Below, one piece after another: positions 42,819 to 52,706 of a stretch of 64,000 nt of DNA. Source of the DNA: Vibrio sp. RE86 (GTDB lineage: Bacteria > Pseudomonadota > Gammaproteobacteria > Enterobacterales > Vibrionaceae); assembly GCF_013114545.1 (NCBI RefSeq), contig NZ_VTXI01000007.1, positions 124,001 through 188,000 of the forward strand, written 5' to 3'. The translations under genes were made by a program, and so were the position numbers. The notes below the pieces were generated by a model. It saw only the letters and a list, made by a program, of their open reading frames with translations. It was not told the origin of the DNA and did no database searches. The first letter of the stretch is position 1, and each line of letters begins with the position of its first letter.

Positions 42819-44495
42819 TTAACTGCTAATGGTATTGGCTTCTTTTAACTCTTTCATATCCAGCTGACTTGCAAGAGTGTCACAGGCGTTGAAGTACGCT
42901 TTAGTTTTTGCGTGAGGGCTTCCACGAAGGTGCTCTTTGCAGATTTTTGCAATTTTAGCCACTTGGACTTTCGACCATGCTGGTGGCCAAGAGCGTGTTA
43001 AGACCTCAAGCATCAACAGGTAAAGGTCATTGTCGATGGTGTTGGCTTTAAGCGCTTTGCTCAACAAAATCGCGGCTTTATCAAAATGCTGATTCGCCAC
43101 ATAGTGACGTGAACGCTCTTTGATCTTTAGCAACTGGCTGTAGCCTTGTTCAATTTTGGTGCGGTACTGCTGAAAGTAACTCATGTAGCCGTGTTGAGCG
43201 GCGATGTTCGGATGGTCAGAAATCGCTTGAACTGCCAGCGTAGAAGCATGTTTGTACGCATCATGCTCATATACGGCAAAGGAGGCCTTCGCCAGTTCCA
43301 TTGTTTCATACACACTTGGCTGATGCAGAGGCTCTTCTTGACGGAACTCTTGATACTTCTCGTAATAGAAACGTGCTTTCTGAGCGTCATTCTTAAGCTT
43401 GAAAATACGACACAGGATAAGGAATTCGAATCCTTTATATTGCTCACGTGTGTAGTTTTGACGCCACTGCTCAATCCATTTAGCAACGGTAGCGACATGC
43501 GTTTCACGTAAGTTGACGGCATCAAATCGAGCAAGATCGAGCTGGATGGAAGCTGCGAATAAATAGTCATCTACTGATGATCGGAATGAGTTTCTTGATT
43601 CGGCTTGTAGTGCTTTTAAGCTGTTCAATGCATCCGCTAAATCAAATAGGGCTAAGCGCATAGCAACTCTGACTTCATGACGTTGAATGTGCTTAGGTGA
43701 CACTGCAATTGCCGATTCAATCTCTTCCAAAGCAAGATCAAATTGGTGCTGCGCTGCATAGGTTTCTGCACTGATGTCGCTCGCTTGCGCGCTACGAAGC
43801 GGATCTTTTTTCACTTGTGAAGCGAGGAAAAGTGACTGCTTATATTGGCGTTGGTGGAATGCGATACGCGCAAGTTCTAAATGAACCGCCGAGTTTTCAT
43901 TCGAGCCTTTTAGGTTAATCAGTACATTACGAGCTTCATCGTATTTTTCTAATGCCGCAAGCGACTTTGCTTTAATGAGCTGGCTTCGAACGATCACTTC
44001 TTCGTCAGCAAAGAAAGATTGGTCGATGTATTCGATAGCACCTTGGTAGTTCTTATTACCAAAGATGGTTAATACGTCTGAAAGCGCTCTTTTTTTCGCA
44101 GAGAATTGGGGAAGACGCTTTTGCAAGGTAGCATAGTTAAGGGGCTTTAGAAGGTAGCCATCAGGTTCTAGCTCCATAAAGCCGCGAACCACTTCAGGTG
44201 TGCCGTCACCTGTGACAATAATGTTGACACAGTCAGGGCTTAGAAGCTGTTTATGTTGGAGCTCATCGATCAACTGGTAGCCGTTGGCTTTTTTGCCCAA
44301 ATTATAGTCGAACAAAACCAGCGCGTAGTTTTTTACACGGCATTTATCAATGGCTTCAGAAGCATCCTGAGCGAAGTCAATCCTTTGGATAGGGTAACCC
44401 AATCGCTGCAGCATTCCCTTTGCAGCGGTTCTGTACATTGGACTGTCATCAACGATTAAGACAGGCCTACTAGAGTCAACAGTTCCAGATAGCAT
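42819..44495 (-). CDS. REC-TPR response regulator (VieB-like)
   Basis: The 558-residue protein has an N-terminal receiver (about 10-130, acidic pair in IVDDSP, phospho-acceptor in LVLFDYNLG, VTGDGT, LLKP) followed by some 400 residues of TPR-like helical repeats (for example RIAFHQRQYKQSLFLASQVK; YAAQHQFDLALEEIESAIAV). The architecture and length match VieB of V. cholerae, an auxiliary regulator that inhibits the VieS-VieA phosphorelay. Unlike a degenerate receiver, the acceptor residues appear present. Its start is 137 bases from the divergent kinase start. Confidence 0.88.
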   Translation of the reverse strand: MLSGTVDSSRPVLIVDDSPMYRTAAKGMLQRLGYPIQRIDFAQDASEAIDKCRVKNYALVLFDYNLGKKANGYQLIDELQHKQLLSPDCVNIIVTGDGTPEVVRGFMELEPDGYLLKPLNYATLQKRLPQFSAKKRALSDVLTIFGNKNYQGAIEYIDQSFFADEEVIVRSQLIKAKSLAALEKYDEARNVLINLKGSNENSAVHLELARIAFHQRQYKQSLFLASQVKKDPLRSAQASDISAETYAAQHQFDLALEEIESAIAVSPKHIQRHEVRVAMRLALFDLADALNSLKALQAESRNSFRSSVDDYLFAASIQLDLARFDAVNLRETHVATVAKWIEQWRQNYTREQYKGFEFLILCRIFKLKNDAQKARFYYEKYQEFRQEEPLHQPSVYETMELAKASFAVYEHDAYKHASTLAVQAISDHPNIAAQHGYMSYFQQYRTKIEQGYSQLLKIKERSRHYVANQHFDKAAILLSKALKANTIDNDLYLLMLEVLTRSWPPAWSKVQVAKIAKICKEHLRGSPHAKTKAYFNACDTLASQLDMKELKEANTISS

Positions 44496-44553
44496 TACTT
44501 ACTAAGCACCTTCTCATATTTACCGACCATTATTTTCTATTTTTATATGGAAG

Positions 44554-44573
44554 TCTGTTCTCTAAAGAACAGA
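44554..44573. promoter_or_regulatory. Perfect inverted repeat between the divergent phosphorelay operons
   Basis: TCTGTTCT (44554-44561) and AGAACAGA (44566-44573) form a perfect 8-bp inverted repeat with four-base spacer CTAA, placed between the REC-TPR start (44495) and the kinase start. It is a good candidate operator for coordinated control of both directions. Confidence 0.65.
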
Positions 44574-44632
44574 AACATGACTCTTAGCGCAATATACTGG
44601 ATTGCGTGTTGTTATTGCTAGAGTGCGACTTT

Positions 44633-47600
44633 GTGAACCTCCAAACTTGTAGACGATTTATTCAATCAGTTATCCGCTGTGTTGCGACAGTGAGCCTTTT
44701 TCTCGCATTGAGTCAGCCTGCTTTTTCAGCATCTAAAACCGTTGCAATTGGTTTACCTGCTGCGCCTGTGGCTGATCAAAAAACGACCGGCGTGCAAGGG
44801 TTTACTAAGCTACGTACTTTTATGGAAAGGTATTGGCAGGTTTGGGGGAAAACTTACGGTTATAAAGTGGAGTTTGTATATGCTTCGCATGGCCAGTTGG
44901 GTAAATTTTTATCCTCCGGTGAGATAGACATAATTGCAATCTCTGCAATTACGGATACGGGTGTTGCTGGCCTATATAGTGTGCCTTACGCATATACTGG
45001 CGGGGCTTTATACGCGCGTATCAATGATAAGTTGAAAGGGCGTCCTACCGCTCTTAACCTGCCTTTCCCACTTTTTCCTGAAAATTACAACCGCTCTCAA
45101 GTTGCTCTCTACCATGGAGGTGATGTTGAGAAAACGGTCGAACAGATTGGTAAAGTAAACTTTATCTACTCTTGGGGGCCAAGTCGTTTAGAGCAAGCAA
45201 TGTTAACCAGTGCGTCTAGTAAAGACTTCGTACTTGCCCAGAAAACCAGAGGTGTTCCTTTACGTTTCAAAGCCGCACAGGACCAACAGGATTTGATGGT
45301 TCAGGTCAATAGCGGGATCAGGAATATTTCCTCTTCGCTAATTGAAGAATTGTGGAACTCGATTGACTCGTCGGAAAAGGTCGAAGTTGAACTGGTGATT
45401 GGTGACTATTATCAAAAAGTTTCACCGGAACAAGAAGTAGAGCTCATCAAGAGTCCAACGTTGACTTATGCGTATGTTGAGCGTGGTGAAGAACCTTACT
45501 TTATTGGTGAAGATTTCGAGTTGCAGGGTTACACCATTGATGTTCTCAATGAAATTTCAACGCATATCGGTGTTACCTTTGTTGGTCAGCCTTACCGCTC
45601 TTTTCAGGAAGCGATTGATGCAGTAAGCAGTGGTGACGTTGATCTTTTTCCGGGTGTGTATCGAACTGAACAAAGGAAAGAGAGTTTAGAGTTCACTAAA
45701 GATATTGATAAAGCGTCAATGGCAATCATCAGTGAGATGGATTACAGCTCAATCAAAGAGCTTTCTGGACTGCGTATCGCTTTGGTTCGAGGATTGCACG
45801 AAAATGACATTGTCGCGAGCATTCTTCCTAATAACCCTGTGATTTATCTTGATACCGCTGAAGAGGCCATTGAATCTGTTGCTTTAGGTCGAGCGGATGC
45901 CTTTGTCGGCAAACTACTGAATAGCATCTACCTCGTTGATAAACATAAATTCTACAGTCTTAAGATACATCAAGCACTCGACGTTGAAGAGGAGCTTTGG
46001 CCAAGAATTGCAGTAGCAAAAGGCCGTGATTCGCTGGTGGAACTCTTGAATATCGGAATCTACTCATTGGGGGATAGCTTTCAACAAGAGCTAGGCCACA
46101 AATGGAGAAGGGCTCTGGAAAGCAATTACCAAGAGCAACAGAGAAACCACCTTTATCGCCGAATTTTATATTTTTCAGTCGGATTGGGAATCCTGTTTGT
46201 CTTTGGTGCCATCTTGTACCGTCGCCAACTCAAACGCCGTAATCAGATTCAAAACTCATTAGAAGCAGCCTTGTTTGAAGCTGAAGAAGCTAAGCGACAG
46301 GCAGAAAACATGGCATTAGCGAAATCTGACTTTTTAGCACGTATGAGTCATGAAATTCGTACGCCAATGAATGGTGTGTTAGGCATGGCGGAAGCACTCT
46401 CTTTCACTCGTTTAGACAAAGAGCAATCTGACTTGCTGCAAACTCTAAATGGGTCGGCACGAAACCTGATGGCACTATTGAATGATGTTCTTGATTTCTC
46501 AAAGATGGACGCAGGTAAGCTCACCTTAGAAAGCATTGAGTGTGACATTGACTCGTTGGTTACTGGTGTGATTGGAAACTTCAGACATAAAGCGAATGCG
46601 AAAGGACTAAAACTGAGCTGTAGAGTTGATCCGCAACTTAATAAGATCTATTCCTGTGACTCGACCCGCTTAATGCAAGTGTTGAATAATTTGGTTTCCA
46701 ATTCCGTAAAATTCACAGAGAAGGGCTACGTTGAAGTAACGGCTCAATTGATCGCCAAAGATTACCACCAGTCGAGTGACGTTGAATCTCAAGATCTAAT
46801 CAGCTTACAGATCCGCGACAGTGGTATTGGTATCCCTAAAGAGAAGCTACGTTCGCTGTTTGACCCATTTGTTCAAGCTGACGGCGACATTACTCGACGT
46901 TTTGGTGGTACTGGCTTAGGTTTGAGTATCAGTAAAGAGATCATCGACAGCATGGGCGGTGAGATCAAGGTGAGTTCCGTAACGGGTCACGGTAGTTTGT
47001 TTAACATCATGTTACCTCTAACACGAATTGAAGAAACTACGGTCGAAGCTGAACAAGAAAGTAACTCTCTTGAGCCACAAGGTGATTTGAGTTCATTAAA
47101 AGTTCTGTTCGCGGAAGATAATGAAGTTAACCGAAAAGTTATCGGTGGTCAGCTGAAACGTCTGGGAGTTCAGTTTGATACTGCGGAAAACGGCCTAATT
47201 GCGTGGAATAAGTATCAAGCTGATCCATCGTATGACTTGGTTCTCTCTGACTGCCACATGCCTGAGATGGACGGCTTTACCTTAGCCGGTAAGATCTCAA
47301 GCACATATGGAAGTAAAAAGCCGCATTTGATTGCGATTACGGCAGATGCGTTAAGTGGTGCGGCCAAGCGATGCCTTGAAGCTGGATTCGATGACTATAT
47401 TTCAAAGCCGTGCCCTATCGACATACTAGAAACCAAGCTAAGTTTGGTTTCGACCTCAAGGGCAGGCGAGACACAGTCTGTAATCCCTGTTTCAAATGTA
47501 ACCGAGGCAGAGAACATCATTGATGCTCCTGAGCCAACTGAACAGCTAGACGATGACCTGAGTTGGCTAGAAGAGTTTGAGTCAGTGACACCTCAGCCTC

Positions 47601-48172
47601 AATCTGCAACAGAAAATGAATCAGACCTTGAGGCTGATCTCGCTTGGCTCGACGAACATGACTCTGATGTAGCACCTGATATTGGAAGTGACCCTCTCGA
47701 AAGTTTACTAGCAGAGCTAGAAGATATGGGCACCACTGAAGGTATTGATACCGTTGAAGATTTATATGTCGAGGAAGGTGACTCACTACAAGAGGTTCAA
47801 ACTTCGGTCGAGCCTTTAGTTTTGCCAACGTATGACTCATTTGATCACGAAGCGGTACTTGCCATGAGTGGTGGCGATCTTGAGATCACCAAAGAAATTC
47901 TCGATACATTTCTTATTAACTATGAGAAAGACTTAACTGAGCTGGTTGAAAGTAGTCTATCACCTGATAGTGCATGGCTTAAGGATGTTGCTCATCGAAT
48001 CAAAGGCAGTGCTTTGTATTTAGGCAATAATGCCATTGCGACGGTGGCAAAAGATCTCGAACAAGCCAGTGCTGAAGATGATCGAACTCATGCCAATGAA
48101 CGTGTCGTCTACATTGAACAGCACTTGCAAATGCTTGCTAACGAAATTGAAGTCTACTGTGAGTCACTATGA
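44633..48172 (+). CDS. Hybrid sensor histidine kinase with two periplasmic solute-binding domains (VieS/EvgS-like)
   Basis: This protein of about 1179 residues has a signal segment (about 8-30), a first solute-binding domain of PhnD-like type (about 35-275), a second SBP_bac_3-type domain (about 285-490, [17 protein letters not shown]), one membrane helix (about 508-528), a coiled coil, HisKA with His572 ([14 protein letters not shown]), HATPase (about 670-800, [12 protein letters not shown]), a receiver with Asp873 ([11 protein letters not shown]), a long acidic linker and an HPt domain with His1121 ([12 protein letters not shown]). This is the full internal phosphorelay of VieS/EvgS/BvgS-type kinases. 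GTG at 44633 is chosen; GTG at 44606 is also possible. It is divergent from the REC-TPR/REC-EAL pair, its likely targets. Confidence 0.9.
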   Translation: MNLQTCRRFIQSVIRCVATVSLFLALSQPAFSASKTVAIGLPAAPVADQKTTGVQGFTKLRTFMERYWQVWGKTYGYKVEFVYASHGQLGKFLSSGEIDIIAISAITDTGVAGLYSVPYAYTGGALYARINDKLKGRPTALNLPFPLFPENYNRSQVALYHGGDVEKTVEQIGKVNFIYSWGPSRLEQAMLTSASSKDFVLAQKTRGVPLRFKAAQDQQDLMVQVNSGIRNISSSLIEELWNSIDSSEKVEVELVIGDYYQKVSPEQEVELIKSPTLTYAYVERGEEPYFIGEDFELQGYTIDVLNEISTHIGVTFVGQPYRSFQEAIDAVSSGDVDLFPGVYRTEQRKESLEFTKDIDKASMAIISEMDYSSIKELSGLRIALVRGLHENDIVASILPNNPVIYLDTAEEAIESVALGRADAFVGKLLNSIYLVDKHKFYSLKIHQALDVEEELWPRIAVAKGRDSLVELLNIGIYSLGDSFQQELGHKWRRALESNYQEQQRNHLYRRILYFSVGLGILFVFGAILYRRQLKRRNQIQNSLEAALFEAEEAKRQAENMALAKSDFLARMSHEIRTPMNGVLGMAEALSFTRLDKEQSDLLQTLNGSARNLMALLNDVLDFSKMDAGKLTLESIECDIDSLVTGVIGNFRHKANAKGLKLSCRVDPQLNKIYSCDSTRLMQVLNNLVSNSVKFTEKGYVEVTAQLIAKDYHQSSDVESQDLISLQIRDSGIGIPKEKLRSLFDPFVQADGDITRRFGGTGLGLSISKEIIDSMGGEIKVSSVTGHGSLFNIMLPLTRIEETTVEAEQESNSLEPQGDLSSLKVLFAEDNEVNRKVIGGQLKRLGVQFDTAENGLIAWNKYQADPSYDLVLSDCHMPEMDGFTLAGKISSTYGSKKPHLIAITADALSGAAKRCLEAGFDDYISKPCPIDILETKLSLVSTSRAGETQSVIPVSNVTEAENIIDAPEPTEQLDDDLSWLEEFESVTPQPQSATENESDLEADLAWLDEHDSDVAPDIGSDPLESLLAELEDMGTTEGIDTVEDLYVEEGDSLQEVQTSVEPLVLPTYDSFDHEAVLAMSGGDLEITKEILDTFLINYEKDLTELVESSLSPDSAWLKDVAHRIKGSALYLGNNAIATVAKDLEQASAEDDRTHANERVVYIEQHLQMLANEIEVYCESL

Positions 48173-49575
48173 GTTCGCGTTATTCAATTGACTCGGCAAT
48201 CAAGTGGGTATTAGCACTGGCGGCGATTGTGATTGCAATCGTCACGGGCATGGCGGCTCATATGGCCTTGAAGGAAGAGCGACAGTATTGGCAAAGCCAG
48301 CTCATTAGCAATTATCGATATTCCATTACAGCGATGGTAAATCAGGAGTTTGAACACCTGCAACAACTATCCAACACTGTGGTGGAGTCATCCGCAACGT
48401 ATGGTTTCGTTAAGTTTGGGCGTTCTAAATATTTGGAACGATTTTACGCCAATAGAACGCTGCATGAAAAGTCACTATCTGCCATTTTAATATTGAATAC
48501 GGAAGGACGTGATACCTTTTCCAATACCACGATTTCTAAGCGTGTCTTTAATCTCATGAAAGAACGATTTGTCGCGGTGAGTGGAACTCCTTATGCGTCG
48601 GCGAGAGATCATGGGATGGTATTTGTTGAGGGACGGATCTTTCTTTATGTCCAAAATAAGTTAGATAGGGCATCTCAAAAAGCGATTGGCTCGGTGGTGA
48701 TCTTTCGAGAAGTGACCTCTGAAATGCTCGAAAAACAGAGCAGAGAAATTGGGTTGGAATTTGATATCCAATACACGTCGGCGAACCATCGAGTTATGAA
48801 GGTGAGTTATGCCAACGGTATTGTCGTGAACGCGCTTTCAAGCAGCGATACAGACGAAAGCATCAGAATAGAATATCAAGTGCGCTACAGTGGCAACTTA
48901 CTACAGCCAGCCAGTTTTGTGATACATGTTCCGTTGGATAAGGCAATGTTAAACCAATGGGTGCTCCCCTTGACTATCCTGTTGTTTATCTTTGGTGCCG
49001 TGGTCTCAATGTGGATGGTCATTAGACAGTTTCTGATTCAACCATCTTTAGAGTTTGCGCGTTTAGTAACCCGAGGTTATGACCCATCTCAGACCAAACA
49101 AGTCGAGAAGAGACTGCCTTTGGAGCTAGACCGTGTCTATTCTGAGTTTCGTCATCTATACCAAGATATAGAAAGGCAGAGTCGATTTAGTGATCTTCTG
49201 TTAGAAGCGATTGGAGACGTCATTATTACCGTTAATATTGACGGTGAAATCGAGTACACCAACCCAGCTGCTGCTCATTGGTTGGGCTTTTCGGAAACGA
49301 ACCTTGAAGGGAAGCCTCTCGAACTTTATCTCAGAAGTCGCGACAACCTAAGTTCTGGGGTATCAAATTGGCTATATCAGGCCAATATCGACAAAAAAAG
49401 GGTCGAAACAGAAGCGAAAGTGACCGTGATTGGCAATCTAGAACAGTGCTTTGGCGTTCATGTGATTTGCCAACCAATTGATTTGAAATACTCGGTAAAC
49501 GGCAGCTCGACATCGGTTATTGTGATACGAATTAATGAAACCCACCAATGTGACCATAGAAACCAGCTTTGTTAA
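48169..49575 (+). CDS. Membrane PAS-domain sensor without an output domain
   Basis: This 468-residue protein has TM1 (about 13-33), a periplasmic region of about 230 residues, TM2 (about 268-290), a linker and a PAS domain (about 340-450, [27 protein letters not shown]). It stops right after the PAS domain with no kinase, GGDEF, EAL or methyl-accepting module, and a terminator follows one base later, so it is not a visible frameshift. Its ATG overlaps the kinase stop (ATGA), so the two are translationally coupled and probably work together, for example as an accessory sensor (inference). Confidence 0.82.
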   Translation: MSSRYSIDSAIKWVLALAAIVIAIVTGMAAHMALKEERQYWQSQLISNYRYSITAMVNQEFEHLQQLSNTVVESSATYGFVKFGRSKYLERFYANRTLHEKSLSAILILNTEGRDTFSNTTISKRVFNLMKERFVAVSGTPYASARDHGMVFVEGRIFLYVQNKLDRASQKAIGSVVIFREVTSEMLEKQSREIGLEFDIQYTSANHRVMKVSYANGIVVNALSSSDTDESIRIEYQVRYSGNLLQPASFVIHVPLDKAMLNQWVLPLTILLFIFGAVVSMWMVIRQFLIQPSLEFARLVTRGYDPSQTKQVEKRLPLELDRVYSEFRHLYQDIERQSRFSDLLLEAIGDVIITVNIDGEIEYTNPAAAHWLGFSETNLEGKPLELYLRSRDNLSSGVSNWLYQANIDKKRVETEAKVTVIGNLEQCFGVHVICQPIDLKYSVNGSSTSVIVIRINETHQCDHRNQLC

Positions 49576-49597
49576 GGGACAGTGACCTGTCCCTCTG
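49576..49597 (+). terminator. Terminator after the PAS sensor gene
   Basis: GGGACAG (49576-49582) and CTGTCCC (49587-49593) pair around TGAC. It also lies at the end of the convergent MFS gene. Confidence 0.7.
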
Positions 49598-49601
49598 AGT
49601 T

Positions 49602-50762
49602 TTATTCGCCAGCAACGGCTTGATGTTTCGCCTTAACACTCGCAATAAGCATGTAGATACACGTTGCTAACAGGGTAGCAAATAAGTAACCAAGTAGACC
49701 TTGTGCGCCTGTCATAAACCCATCAGCAATCACTGGGCCCGCGACTGAGCCAATGCTGTAACTAAACAGCATGACTTGCGTCGCTGAGACAATGTAGTGT
49801 GCGTCAAGCTTGTCACACCCTAAGTTGATCGCGACAGGGTACAATGCGAATGTTGCTACACCCAACAAGAACAGACCCGCGCCTAATGCTTGAATACCAG
49901 ACACCATTGACGTGAAGGTAATCGCTGCCACGCCTAGCAGACAGAATAGTGCCATCAGCAAAGTGCGACCAAGGTATTTAGAAAGCCAAGGTACGACTGG
50001 CTGAACCGCCATTCCGCCAAGAATCACCACCGCCATTAGACCGCCGATATTGCTGTGTTCAATACCGCGAGAATTCAGCTCTACTGGCATCAAACCATAG
50101 ATTGCACCAAGGGTTAGCCCCGACACGATGCAACCAATAATCGCAGCGTGGTTTAGTTTGCTAATTTGTTTGAACGATAGAGATACACCATGTTCGCTTT
50201 CAGGTTGATCACTCTCACCAAACAGTAGAACAACAACCGCAAGGATAAGCAGAGTGACAATGGCGATAAAAGGCACGCCACCTTCAATACCAATGACGCC
50301 GATCCCTAACTGACCCAATGCGCTACCGCCATACAGTGCACCCATGTACAGTCCAAGGCGTTTTGCACGCGCAGACTCATCACCATGCAAAAGCCAAGAC
50401 TCGACAATAACGAACACGCCAGCGACAGCCATACCTGCAAGAGTACGAGCAATAACCCATACAACAGAGTGAGGCAGCATCGGTAGAACCATAATGGTTG
50501 CGATAAATGCGATTAAGCACCAAACGAACGCAATACGATGGCCGACTCTCTTAACGAAAGGTTCAACGGCTAGAGCGCCGATCAGCAAGCCTGCGTAAAA
50601 TGCACTTGCAAGCCAGCTAGCGAGTGATGCATCTAAGCCGTAATCTGGCAACATAAGAGGAATTAAACTCATTAGATACCCTGACGCGACTGCATAAAGA
50701 GCAAGCGCAATAACAGGTACAGAAATGCGAGCTTGTTGAGCAGATACAGGGGTGTTTTCCAA
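49602..50762 (-). CDS. MFS transporter (YcaD-like)
   Basis: The 386-residue protein has about twelve membrane segments in two halves, with the MFS motif A-like loop EPFVKRVGHRIAFVWC (about 67-82). ESWLLHGDESARAKRLGLYM and GSALGQLGIGVIGI resemble the YcaD group of drug or solute exporters. The substrate is unknown. It is a single gene, convergent with the PAS sensor and separated from trxC by a bidirectional terminator. Confidence 0.85.
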   Translation of the reverse strand: MENTPVSAQQARISVPVIALALYAVASGYLMSLIPLMLPDYGLDASLASWLASAFYAGLLIGALAVEPFVKRVGHRIAFVWCLIAFIATIMVLPMLPHSVVWVIARTLAGMAVAGVFVIVESWLLHGDESARAKRLGLYMGALYGGSALGQLGIGVIGIEGGVPFIAIVTLLILAVVVLLFGESDQPESEHGVSLSFKQISKLNHAAIIGCIVSGLTLGAIYGLMPVELNSRGIEHSNIGGLMAVVILGGMAVQPVVPWLSKYLGRTLLMALFCLLGVAAITFTSMVSGIQALGAGLFLLGVATFALYPVAINLGCDKLDAHYIVSATQVMLFSYSIGSVAGPVIADGFMTGAQGLLGYLFATLLATCIYMLIASVKAKHQAVAGE

Positions 50763-50900
50763 TGTCGTAGCCTCTTAGTTTGGTATAAATATGAACAGAT
50801 TTCGGCGCGACTATGGGGGTAAAATGGGTTTGGGTAAAACGAAAAGGTTTCACCTTGACGACAAAAGTTATTTATCGTCGTTGAGGGAGGGAAAATAATA

Positions 50901-50940
50901 GAAAAAACCGCCAAAAACAGAGGTTCTAGAGCGGTTTTTC
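50901..50940 (-). terminator. Terminator of trxC
   Basis: GAAAAAACCGC (50901-50911) and GCGGTTTTTC (50931-50940) form a strong stem; read on the minus strand it ends in a T run after trxC. Confidence 0.85.
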
Positions 50941-50959
50941 TTAGAGCTATAGCTTGGGT

Positions 50960-51394
50960 TTATTTTGAAATTGCTTGATTAAGCCATTGATCAAATTGGC
51001 CTTTAGGAAGTGCGCCGTTAATGACATCGACTCTTTGGCCATTTTTGAACACCATAACGGTTGGAATGCTTCGAATCTGAAACTTAGCGGCAAGATTTTG
51101 CTGGCTTTCCGTATCTACTTTTACAAATCGGATGTTTTTTGCGCGCTCAGTGGCAACGTCTGAAAAAACAGGTGCGAAGCCAACACAAGGGTTACACCAA
51201 GGGGCCCAGAAATCGACCACGACAGGAACAGAACTGTTCAGAATAGCCTCAAAGTTTAACTCTGTTCCTTCGATAGGCGCACCGTCAAGAAGTGGAGACT
51301 GACATTTGCCACAATTGGGGCTTTCAGTGATACGTTCTAATGGAACACGATTGACACCTGAGCAAGATGGGCATCGAGTATTAAAGGTCGACAT
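50960..51394 (-). CDS. trxC: Thioredoxin 2 with variant WCNPC active site
   Basis: The 144-residue protein has the zinc-binding N-terminal extension of TrxC (Cys8/Cys11 and Cys28/Cys31) and a thioredoxin fold with the active site W66-C67-N68-P69-C70 in place of the near-universal WCGPC. The codon for the second position is AAC. The rest (VKVDTESQQNLAAKFQIRSI, PTVMVFKNG with the cis-proline) is standard. TrxC reduces cytoplasmic disulfides, especially under oxidative stress. It is divergent from the ketosynthase gene, with a palindromic operator between. Confidence 0.93.
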   Translation of the reverse strand: MSTFNTRCPSCSGVNRVPLERITESPNCGKCQSPLLDGAPIEGTELNFEAILNSSVPVVVDFWAPWCNPCVGFAPVFSDVATERAKNIRFVKVDTESQQNLAAKFQIRSIPTVMVFKNGQRVDVINGALPKGQFDQWLNQAISK

Positions 51395-51424
51395 GATATT
51401 TCTCTCGTTGTTTTTTTCATTTAG

Positions 51425-51441
51425 ATGACAGTTACTGTCAT
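51425..51441. promoter_or_regulatory. 17-bp palindrome between trxC and the ketosynthase gene
   Basis: ATGACAGT-T-ACTGTCAT is a perfect inverted repeat with a single central base, 31 bases from the trxC start and 58 from the divergent ketosynthase start. It looks like a TetR-type operator; no regulator is adjacent. Confidence 0.65.
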
Positions 51442-51498
51442 GCCTAGTTATACTCTGAAATGAACGAGTGATACAAATAACAAATCAAAAGGCTCCGA

Positions 51499-52581
51499 AT
51501 GAACAATTTCTATGCAGAAATCACTGGTTGGGGGAAATGCCTACCGCCCGCAACACTTTCCAATGAAGACCTAAGTACCTTTTTAGATACCTCTGACGAG
51601 TGGATTCGTACCCGCACTGGCATCGAAAACCGACGTATTAGTCATGTTAATACGTCAGACCTTGCAACAGTAGCAGCCCAGCATGCTTTGGCTTGTGCAG
51701 GTAAAACCGCGCAAGAAATTGACCTTATTATTATCGCAACCTGTTCGCCAGACTCGTTGATCCCAAATACCGCTTCGAAAGTTGCACAAAACCTTGGCAT
51801 TAAAGCGGCGACGGCTTTTGACTTAAATGCGGCATGTACCGGCTTTGTTTATGGCCTTGAAACGGCGACTCGATTAATGCAAGCAGGCAACTACCAGAAT
51901 GCCATTGTCGTCGGGGCTGAACGCCTTTCATTTTTCATTGATTGGACCAAGCGTGATACCGCCGTTTTATTTGGTGATGGCGCGGGCGCTGTTGTATTGA
52001 GTCGCACAGAGCAACAAGTTGGCTTACAGCAAACACAATTAGGTTGTGACTCTGCTGGCCGTGACATTCTCGCTGTGCCAAAGTTTGGTACATCGATGGA
52101 TCGCTTTGCTGCTGATAACGGTCATTGGGACTTCAACTTTGTAGGCAAAGAGATCTTTAAACGTGCGGTTAAGGGGATGGGGGCTGCGGCTCAAAGTGTC
52201 TTAGCTCGCAGTGAACTTTCTACCGCTGATATTGACGTGGTTATCCCGCACCAAGCAAACATTCGCATTATTCAAACACTTTGTGACCTTTCTGGTATTA
52301 GCCAAGACAAAGCCTTCGTTAACATTCAGAAGTACGGCAATACATCGGCAGCGACCGTGCCTATCGCATTATGTGAGTCTTTAGAGCAAGGGTTCGTGAA
52401 GCCAGGTGATAACCTTCTGCTCGCTGCTTTCGGTGCAGGTTTAACATGGGGCGCAGGTCATATTAAATGGGGTGAACGTGTAACGCCATTAGGTGAAAGT
52501 GACGCCGCTTTACCTGACTGTGATAAGAGTGCTTTAGAACTTCTAGAGAATGCGATTGAGCACTGCAAAAATCGCCCATAA
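51499..52581 (+). CDS. fabH: Beta-ketoacyl-ACP synthase III family protein
   Basis: The 360-residue condensing enzyme has the FabH triad Cys113 ([10 protein letters not shown]), His251 (PHQAN) and Asn281 (YGNTSAA). It condenses an acyl-CoA with malonyl-ACP to start fatty acid synthesis. It is about 40 residues longer than E. coli FabH (317), with an extra acidic C-terminal tail of about 35 residues, and is not next to plsX or fabD, so it is probably the second, stand-alone FabH found in vibrios. An ending terminator at 52614 makes it monocistronic. Confidence 0.9.
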   Translation: MNNFYAEITGWGKCLPPATLSNEDLSTFLDTSDEWIRTRTGIENRRISHVNTSDLATVAAQHALACAGKTAQEIDLIIIATCSPDSLIPNTASKVAQNLGIKAATAFDLNAACTGFVYGLETATRLMQAGNYQNAIVVGAERLSFFIDWTKRDTAVLFGDGAGAVVLSRTEQQVGLQQTQLGCDSAGRDILAVPKFGTSMDRFAADNGHWDFNFVGKEIFKRAVKGMGAAAQSVLARSELSTADIDVVIPHQANIRIIQTLCDLSGISQDKAFVNIQKYGNTSAATVPIALCESLEQGFVKPGDNLLLAAFGAGLTWGAGHIKWGERVTPLGESDAALPDCDKSALELLENAIEHCKNRP

Positions 52582-52613
52582 CACATTGATGCTTTAAGAG
52601 TATTCAATCAAAC

Positions 52614-52640
52614 GAAAGTCGCGCATTCTGTGCGACTTTC
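52614..52640 (+). terminator. Terminator after the ketosynthase gene
   Basis: GAAAGTCGC (52614-52622) and GCGACTTTC (52632-52640) pair perfectly around a nine-base loop. Confidence 0.75.
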
Positions 52641-52706
52641 TGTATCAATTCCCTTAGCTTTGATATTAAACTAGAGCCCAAATGAGATGAACATTTCAGG
52701 GCATAG

